A stretch of 36,132 nt of DNA from Alphaproteobacteria bacterium (GTDB lineage Bacteria > Pseudomonadota > Alphaproteobacteria > Caulobacterales > Caulobacteraceae), in assembly GCA_003241825.1 (NCBI GenBank), contig QBLX01000015.1, forward strand, positions 6,350-42,481, written 5' to 3'. This document shows, one piece after another, positions 31,186 to 36,132 of this stretch. Numbering within the stretch: position 1 is the first letter of the stretch; each line of letters starts with the position of its first letter. The notes below the pieces were generated by a model. That model saw only the letters and a program-made list of their open reading frames with translations, had not been told where the DNA came from and made no database searches. The position numbers and the translations under genes are program-made.

Positions 31186-31982
31186 GGCCGTGGGCCGTTG
31201 CATCTTGTGTGGCAGGGATCGCGGTGACTGCGTCCGCGGCCCACGCAGAACCACTGCGAGTGCTGTCGCTGGATCAGTGCGCCGACCAGTATGTCCTGGC
31301 ACTCGTGCCTGATGCCACCCTCGCCCTGTCACCTCGATCCGATGATCCGGACTCCTGGATGCGGGCTGCCGCGAGAGAACATCGCCAGGTTCGACCGACG
31401 CTTGAGGCTGCCATCGGCTTCCGGCCCGATGTGGTGGTGCGATACTGGGGGGGTGACCAGCGGCTTCTGCGTCATCTCGAGCAGCGGCGACGGCGCGTCC
31501 TCACCCTGTCGGATGCCAGCGACTTCGACGCTATTCGTCGAAATATCCGCATCGTGGCTCAAGCGCTCGCTGTACCGGACCGAGGGGAAATCCTGATCGA
31601 CCGGATGGATCGGCAACTCGGCACCGCGCGACCGGTCAACGGGCCTAGGGGTGCCGCACTTTACCTGACGGCTGGCGGGTTCACGGCCGGGGCCGGGACC
31701 CTGATGAACGCCATGTTGCAGGCAGCCGGTTTTTCGAACGCGGCTGATCGGCCAGGTTTTGGCCCCGTCAGCGTCGAGCGCATAGCCTTGACGCCGCCAG
31801 CGCGGTTCGTGCTCGGCTTCTTCGATCAGGTTCGGGCCGACTGGCGGGGTCCGGGGCGTCATCCCGTTGTTCGCAAGGCGGCGACCGGACGGACGGTCAC
31901 GCGCCTGCCGGCTTCGGTGTTGACCTGTCCAGCCTGGTTTGCTGCCGATGGCGTGGCACTGATCGCTGGGCAAAAGCCATGA
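31182..31982 (+). CDS. periplasmic substrate-binding protein of a cobalamin/iron-chelate ABC importer
   Basis: A 266-residue BtuF/FecB-like protein: signal peptide (VASCVAGIAVTASAAHA, cleaved near 22), then LRVLSLDQCADQYVLALVPD, the first strand-helix of the class III binding fold, and FRPDVVVRYWGG. No lipobox is present, so it is soluble in the periplasm. GTG start, overlapping the TetR stop; its TGA overlaps the permease ATG. LDQCADQ resembles BtuF-type cobalamin binders, but ferric siderophores or haem remain possible. No TonB receptor is in the window. Confidence 0.82.
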   Translation: MRPWAVASCVAGIAVTASAAHAEPLRVLSLDQCADQYVLALVPDATLALSPRSDDPDSWMRAAAREHRQVRPTLEAAIGFRPDVVVRYWGGDQRLLRHLEQRRRRVLTLSDASDFDAIRRNIRIVAQALAVPDRGEILIDRMDRQLGTARPVNGPRGAALYLTAGGFTAGAGTLMNAMLQAAGFSNAADRPGFGPVSVERIALTPPARFVLGFFDQVRADWRGPGRHPVVRKAATGRTVTRLPASVLTCPAWFAADGVALIAGQKP

Positions 31983-32977
31983 CCGGAAGAAGCCGGGAGA
32001 TCGCGCTGAACGCTGGCCTTGGTCTGTCCATCGCATTTGCCCTGACTATTGCCGTGGTTTTCGGAGAAACAGGGCTGGCCTGGAGTCAGTATGGCGAAGC
32101 GTTCAGGGACCTTTCCTCCGGACCTGCCGAAGTCCTGTGGCAGGTTCGTGCGCCGCGCGCCGTGTGTGCATTTGTTGTCGGCGCGGCGCTGGGGCTGGCC
32201 GGAGCGGTGCTGCAGGGACTGCTGCGCAATCCGCTGGCCGACCCTGGCGTGCTCGGCGTTTCAGCGACCGCAGCCCTCGGGGCTGCTTTGGCTATCGTCC
32301 TGGGACTGGCCGCATTTCCTGGTGCCGTGGAAATCGCCGCGCTCGCAGGTGCCGCGCTGGCGGGGGCTCTACTGGTCGCTGCATCGGCGAGGCTCCGCTC
32401 CCCCGAGGCCCTGATCCTGTTTGGTGTTGCCCTGTCCAGTTTCGCAGGGGCTCTGACAGCGCTGATCTTCAACCTTTCGCCATCGCCGATCGCATCGGCC
32501 GAGGTCATGTCTTGGCTGTTGGGCTCGGTGCAGAACCGCAGCTGGTCGGATGTCGCCCTGGTTTCGCCGCTCGTGCTGGTCGCGGGCGTGTTCGCCGCCA
32601 TGGCGTCGCCGGGTTTGCGGATGCTGGTGCTGGGCGAGGAAACGGCGGCGACATCGGGCCTGGCGCTGAGGCGACTGAAGATCTTGGCGCTGATCGCGGC
32701 AGCCATCGCGGCGGGGGCCGCAGTGGCCGTAGCGGGCGTGATCGGTTTCGTCGGGCTGGCTGCACCTCATCTGGTCCGCCGGGCCGTCCAGGGGGATCCG
32801 CGCCGCCTGCTGCTGCCCTCGGCACTGGTCGGAGGTCTGATTCTCGTCGTGGCAGACCTGCTGGCCCGGATAACGCCGACGGATCAGGAGCTGAAGCTGG
32901 GCGTGTTCACCGCTCTGATTGGAGCCCCGCTTTTTGCCCTGATCGCTTGGCGGGCGGCGCGGGAGTGGCGACTGTGA
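31979..32977 (+). CDS. FecCD/BtuC-family ABC permease
   Basis: A 332-residue inner-membrane permease with about ten helices, the usual BtuC length. Signatures are VRAPRAVCAFVVGAALGLAGAVLQGLLRNPLADPGVLGVSATA and, near the end, GFVGLAAPHLVRRAVQGDPRRLLLPSALVGGLILVVADLLAR, which contacts the ATPase. It forms the homodimeric channel for the preceding binding protein. The ATG overlaps that gene's stop (ATGA), and its TGA overlaps the GTG of the ATPase. Confidence 0.92.
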   Translation: MTGRSREIALNAGLGLSIAFALTIAVVFGETGLAWSQYGEAFRDLSSGPAEVLWQVRAPRAVCAFVVGAALGLAGAVLQGLLRNPLADPGVLGVSATAALGAALAIVLGLAAFPGAVEIAALAGAALAGALLVAASARLRSPEALILFGVALSSFAGALTALIFNLSPSPIASAEVMSWLLGSVQNRSWSDVALVSPLVLVAGVFAAMASPGLRMLVLGEETAATSGLALRRLKILALIAAAIAAGAAVAVAGVIGFVGLAAPHLVRRAVQGDPRRLLLPSALVGGLILVVADLLARITPTDQELKLGVFTALIGAPLFALIAWRAAREWRL

Positions 32978-33732
32978 GCGTGCTGGAGCTTCGCGGAGCG
33001 GTCGCGCGGCTGGACGGCCGGGTCGTGCTTGATCGGGTCGATCTTGGCGTGAATCCCGGCGAAATCGTCGCCCTTGTCGGTCCGAATGGAGCCGGAAAAT
33101 CCAGCGTCATCCGGGCTCTGCTGGGGTTGATTCCACTGCAATGCGGTCAGGCCTTGCTCGGGGGGCAGACCGTGGTCTCTCTGTCCTCGCGCGCAAGAAG
33201 CGAGCGGGCGGCCTATCTGCCTCAGGAAAGGCGGATCGCCTGGAACATGGCTGCGGTAGAGATTGCTGCCCTGGGCGCGCCCTTTTTGCCAGGAGCGTTA
33301 GCAATTTCGCGTGCGCAGGAGGCGCTTGCTGCCGTCGGGGCTGGCGCTCTAGCCGATCGTGGCGTGGCGGAAATGTCCGGAGGCGAGCGCGCAAGGGTCC
33401 TGCTGGCGCGGGCACTCGTTTGCAAAGCACCGGCCTTGCTGGCCGATGAGCCGATTGCCGGACTGGATCCGGATGCCCAGTTACTGGTGCTTGACCTGCT
33501 GCGGGAACGGGCCCGGTCGGGTCAGGCGGTGCTGGTCAGTCTGCACGACCTGACCCTCGCTGCCCGCCATGCCGACCGCGTCATCGTGATCGACCGCGGC
33601 AGGATTGTCGCTGACGCAGCCCCCGCCACGGCGCTTTCGGTCGAGCGCCTCGCCGAAACCTTCGCCATCAATGGCCGCTGGATCGAATCACCGTCCGGGC
33701 CGCTGCTGGACCTCTGCCGGCGTCAGGGCTGA
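32974..33732 (+). CDS. ABC transporter ATP-binding protein (BtuD/FecE type)
   Basis: A 252-residue ATPase: Walker A GPNGAGKSS (about 36-44), Q-loop LPQERR, signature MSGGERAR, Walker B ALLADEP followed by D-loop GLDPD, and H-loop VSLHD. GTG start overlapping the permease stop (GTGA), with GGGAG about 8 bases upstream. Many codons are open further upstream but only as overlap with the permease. It powers the importer. The last 10 bases overlap the convergent transglycosylase gene. Confidence 0.92.
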   Translation: MSVLELRGAVARLDGRVVLDRVDLGVNPGEIVALVGPNGAGKSSVIRALLGLIPLQCGQALLGGQTVVSLSSRARSERAAYLPQERRIAWNMAAVEIAALGAPFLPGALAISRAQEALAAVGAGALADRGVAEMSGGERARVLLARALVCKAPALLADEPIAGLDPDAQLLVLDLLRERARSGQAVLVSLHDLTLAARHADRVIVIDRGRIVADAAPATALSVERLAETFAINGRWIESPSGPLLDLCRRQG

Positions 33733-35771
33733 TAGGCGCGAGGGCCTGGCGGGTTGCCGCGAGCAATGTCCTGCATGGTGGTCAGGGGAGCGGATCCGCC
33801 GTTCAGGCGTGCCTTGTAGACGGCCATATTCTCCATAACCCGCATCATATAGTTCCGCGTCTCGGTGAAGGGCGCGCACTCGATGAAGTCGACGGGATCG
33901 ACCTGGCCGCCGCGCGGGTCGCCACACCGTGCCGCCCATTGCGGCGCGCGGGCCGGGCCGGCGTTGTAACCCACCGTCGCCAGAAGCATGGAGCCCCCGA
34001 AATTGTTGGTCAGTTCCTGCAGGTGATAGCTGCCAAGCTGCATGTTGTAGTCCGGTTCCCACAGGCGATCTGCCGAGTAGGGGAGACCCATCCGGCGCGC
34101 GACCGCTGATGCCGTGGTCGTCAGGAACTGCATCATGCCCCGGGCATCGGCGCTGGACCGCGCACGCGGATCGAAGCTGGACTCCTGGCGGGTGATCGCC
34201 AGCGTGAACTCCAGGGGTGCGGCTCCGGACACACGGGTGGGGATACGGATTGGATACATCCGCTCAGGCATCAGAACACCGCGCTGGCTGGATGCGCGGC
34301 CCACCATCATCGCGCCGAAGGTGTCCCCATAGCCATTCATCAGGTCCATCAGCAAAGCGAGGTCGGACGGAGTGGGGACGATATCATCAAGGTGATAGGC
34401 GAAGACGCGAAGGAGGGACTGTTCGCCGGTCTCGCCGAGGATACGGGTGGCGCGAACAACCTCGTTGGCCTCAAAGGCCGCAATGTCGGCTGAAGTCGGA
34501 GCAGGGTCACCCGGAAGGGTCAGGGTCGTCTGACCAGCCTTCTGGGCCGCGAGTTGTCCGTAGAAGGTCTGGATATGCTCGGCACCCTGCTGATACCAGC
34601 CCCTTGCACCTGCGGCGTCGCCCTGGGCCTCGGCTGCGCGACCCAGCCAGTACAAGGCACGTCCTTGTGTGATCGGCGTTGAGGATGACTGGCGAAGCGT
34701 CTCGAAATGGCGGGCGGCCCGGCCCGGATCGTTCTGTTTGGTCAGCGCGACCCAGCCTGCGAAGAACTCGGCATCGACCTTGCGGTCACCACCGGGGAAA
34801 CCATGGCCTGCCATGGCGTCATAGGCCGCAGTCCAGTTGCGCCGCTCGAGCGCTTCCAGGAAGTAGTTCCGGCGCTCGCTCCAGAGGGCAGCCTGTCCTT
34901 CGGAATGGGACGGGGCCGGTGGAAGGTAGCGCAGCAGCGCAAAACCGTCTGCCTCGCGATCGGCCGCACGCAGGATACGGACACGCTCGAAGGCAATATT
35001 GGGGTCGATCGCCTGATCAGGCGAAAGGTTCGCTACGGTGGCGTCGGCGCTGTAGGCACTGCGAAGCGCAAGGGCTGTATCCGCCACAGATCGTCGTTCG
35101 TAGGGCACGAGCGCTGCCATGGCCCGGGTGGCCGGGCCATGCGGTCCCAGCAGGAGCATGCTCATCCGTGCTGCGTGATCGTCTGGATTGAGCCATCCGC
35201 TCCAGCGGCTGAGGATGCGGCTCTGGGTGGCATCGTCGAACGAGCGGGTTCTCCACCAGTCTCGGATCAGGCTCTGGGCTTCTACCGATCGTCCGCCGCG
35301 TTCCATCGCTTCTGCGAGAGCGATGGCTCCCTGGATCGTGGTCGGCTGGCTGCCGCCGAAGAAGGCAAAGGCGGCATCGGGGCCTGCTCCGGCACGGTCG
35401 AGCGCGATCTCACCCGCTTCACGCCGCGAATCGGCCCTTGGCCAGCCCGCCAGAAGCTGCTGATCCTCAGCCAGTTCGGAATAGGAAAGCTGTTCGGCCG
35501 AAGTATCCACCAGGGCCCATTCCACGAGCTTGCGCGCCGTCGGATCACCGATCTGGCGCAGGGTGTTCTGGGTGCCAACAACATCGCGCGCTCGGGCCTG
35601 GGCCAGTCCCTGGCGGAAAAGGGCCGTGTCCTGATCGTTCAGCACGCGCGGCTGATAGGAGGCGCTGGCGCCATAGGGAGCAGGCTGGCCATTCAGGTCC
35701 TGTTGCTGAACAGGGGCCAGAACCGCCAGGGCGGCCAGAGTTACGGTCAGCATTCGGCGTGAAATCCTCAT
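33723..35771 (-). CDS. slt: soluble lytic murein transglycosylase (Slt70-like)
   Basis: A 682-residue periplasmic lytic transglycosylase. Signal peptide [20 protein letters not shown], then a long alpha-helical superhelix of about 490 residues (tandem helices such as [26 protein letters not shown]), and a C-terminal SLT domain. The catalytic Glu530 lies in [16 protein letters not shown]; then [24 protein letters not shown] and [15 protein letters not shown]. It cleaves peptidoglycan to 1,6-anhydro-muropeptides. The usual G in the S-x-A-G-A-R-G loop is Asp here (SADARG), a modest deviation. Divergent from dapA. Confidence 0.92.
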   Translation of the reverse strand: MRISRRMLTVTLAALAVLAPVQQQDLNGQPAPYGASASYQPRVLNDQDTALFRQGLAQARARDVVGTQNTLRQIGDPTARKLVEWALVDTSAEQLSYSELAEDQQLLAGWPRADSRREAGEIALDRAGAGPDAAFAFFGGSQPTTIQGAIALAEAMERGGRSVEAQSLIRDWWRTRSFDDATQSRILSRWSGWLNPDDHAARMSMLLLGPHGPATRAMAALVPYERRSVADTALALRSAYSADATVANLSPDQAIDPNIAFERVRILRAADREADGFALLRYLPPAPSHSEGQAALWSERRNYFLEALERRNWTAAYDAMAGHGFPGGDRKVDAEFFAGWVALTKQNDPGRAARHFETLRQSSSTPITQGRALYWLGRAAEAQGDAAGARGWYQQGAEHIQTFYGQLAAQKAGQTTLTLPGDPAPTSADIAAFEANEVVRATRILGETGEQSLLRVFAYHLDDIVPTPSDLALLMDLMNGYGDTFGAMMVGRASSQRGVLMPERMYPIRIPTRVSGAAPLEFTLAITRQESSFDPRARSSADARGMMQFLTTTASAVARRMGLPYSADRLWEPDYNMQLGSYHLQELTNNFGGSMLLATVGYNAGPARAPQWAARCGDPRGGQVDPVDFIECAPFTETRNYMMRVMENMAVYKARLNGGSAPLTTMQDIARGNPPGPRAYQP

Positions 35772-35780
35772 TCAATCCGG

Positions 35781-35801
35781 TTGCGACGACGTCGCCGGCA
35801 A
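35781..35801. promoter_or_regulatory. imperfect inverted repeat between slt and dapA
   Basis: TTGCGACGACGTCGCCGGCAA is an imperfect palindrome centred on GACGTC (one bulge and one mismatch per side), in the 94-base slt-dapA divergent gap. Possible operator or chance in GC-rich DNA. Confidence 0.2.
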
Positions 35802-35865
35802 CCTACCCTTCAAGACCTGTCTCGGGCGCGCATCGCCCCTTCCCACCCAAGGTCTCTTGTTTCCC

Positions 35866-36132
35866 ATGTCCGCCCCCTTGTTCAAGGGCGTGATCACCGC
35901 CCTGATCACACCTCTTCGTGACGGAAACGTGGACGAAGCTGCCTTCGAGGTTCTGCTCGAGCGCCAGATCTCCGCCGGAGTCCATGGGGTCGTGCCCGTC
36001 GGCACGACCGGCGAAAGCGCGACGCTGCATTTTGACGAGCACAAGGCGCTTGTCACGCTTTGCGTCAAGCTTGCGCGTGGGCGGGTTCGGGTGATTGCGG
36101 GCGCCGGGGCTCCGGCCACCAACGAGGCTATC
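35866..36132 (+). CDS. dapA: 4-hydroxy-tetrahydrodipicolinate synthase, N-terminal part (3' end outside window)
   Basis: Only the first 89 codons are present; the frame is open to the window end. [27 protein letters not shown] and the active-site loop [12 protein letters not shown] (GTTGES) identify the DapA family, which condenses pyruvate with aspartate semialdehyde in lysine and meso-diaminopimelate synthesis. The Schiff-base lysine lies beyond the window. AAGG about 13 bases before the ATG is a poor ribosome site. A neighbouring cell-wall hydrolase (slt) is functionally related. Confidence 0.93.
   Translation, partial: MSAPLFKGVITALITPLRDGNVDEAAFEVLLERQISAGVHGVVPVGTTGESATLHFDEHKALVTLCVKLARGRVRVIAGAGAPATNEAI

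Noticed and set aside
34707-35762. 351-codon plus-strand open frame
   Set aside because: Antisense of the slt gene with no recognisable domain.

Overview
This GC-rich chromosomal window looks like an alphaproteobacterium, most likely Caulobacterales and close to Brevundimonas or Caulobacter. That is inferred from gene families alone. Pointers include an ATP12-type F1-ATPase chaperone beside an RluC-type pseudouridine synthase, a DmdC-like acyl-CoA dehydrogenase, a polyhydroxybutyrate-type dehydrogenase paired with a patatin, tatABC with a long TatC first periplasmic loop, and very compact operons full of 4-bp start/stop overlaps. Nearly all of the window is coding. I see no insertion sequence, phage gene, CRISPR array or rRNA, and no gap over 300 bases without a gene.

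Layout, left to right. 1-800: the tail of a Gly-rich protein and a DUF2214 membrane protein, convergent. 812-3700 (+): crcB, an RluC-family pseudouridine synthase, a HAD phosphatase and ATP12, joined by three ATGA overlaps. 3701-5485 (-): acyl-CoA dehydrogenase. 5624-7669 (+): cytochrome b561, YceI, and the tRNA-modification enzyme Sua5/TsaC. 7683-12598 (-): a 49-residue small ORF, FAD-linked oxidase, SnoaL-like protein, yaaA, 3-hydroxybutyrate dehydrogenase and patatin. 12643-14609 (+): NUDIX hydrolase, SPFH protein, NfeD. rnhA (-) shares its stop tetranucleotide with nfeD. 15255-16941 (+): tatABC.

17017-17676 (-): a PiuC-like Fe(II)/2-oxoglutarate hydroxylase. 17896-19297 (+): zinc-ribbon protein and Ca2+/cation antiporter. 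19414-21268 (-): glnB-glnA with a strong terminator. 21385-22348 (+): a stand-alone NAD(P)H-hydrate dehydratase and tRNA-Leu(UAG). 22514-24178 (-): APC amino-acid permease. 24346-26787 (+): helicase hrpB. 26790-30398 (-): glycosyltransferase, RlmI-like methyltransferase, SpoU methyltransferase and a Host_attach protein. 30541-33732 (+): TetR regulator and a three-gene BtuFCD/FecBCD-type importer, all overlapping. 33723-35771 (-): Slt-type lytic transglycosylase. 35866 to the end (+): start of dapA.

Most of this is housekeeping: nitrogen assimilation (glnBA), protein export (tat), RNA modification and decay, metabolite repair, wall turnover, lysine and cell-wall precursor synthesis, and carbon-storage or fatty-acid metabolism. 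I found no convincing new multi-gene system. The most unusual features are regulatory and architectural. A hairpin buries the Shine-Dalgarno of the Host_attach gene. A 49-residue ORF is coupled to a TTG-started FAD oxidase. A 14-bp palindrome lies at the tatA ribosome site, and inverted repeats precede the permease and piuC genes. Several genes use well-supported TTG starts.
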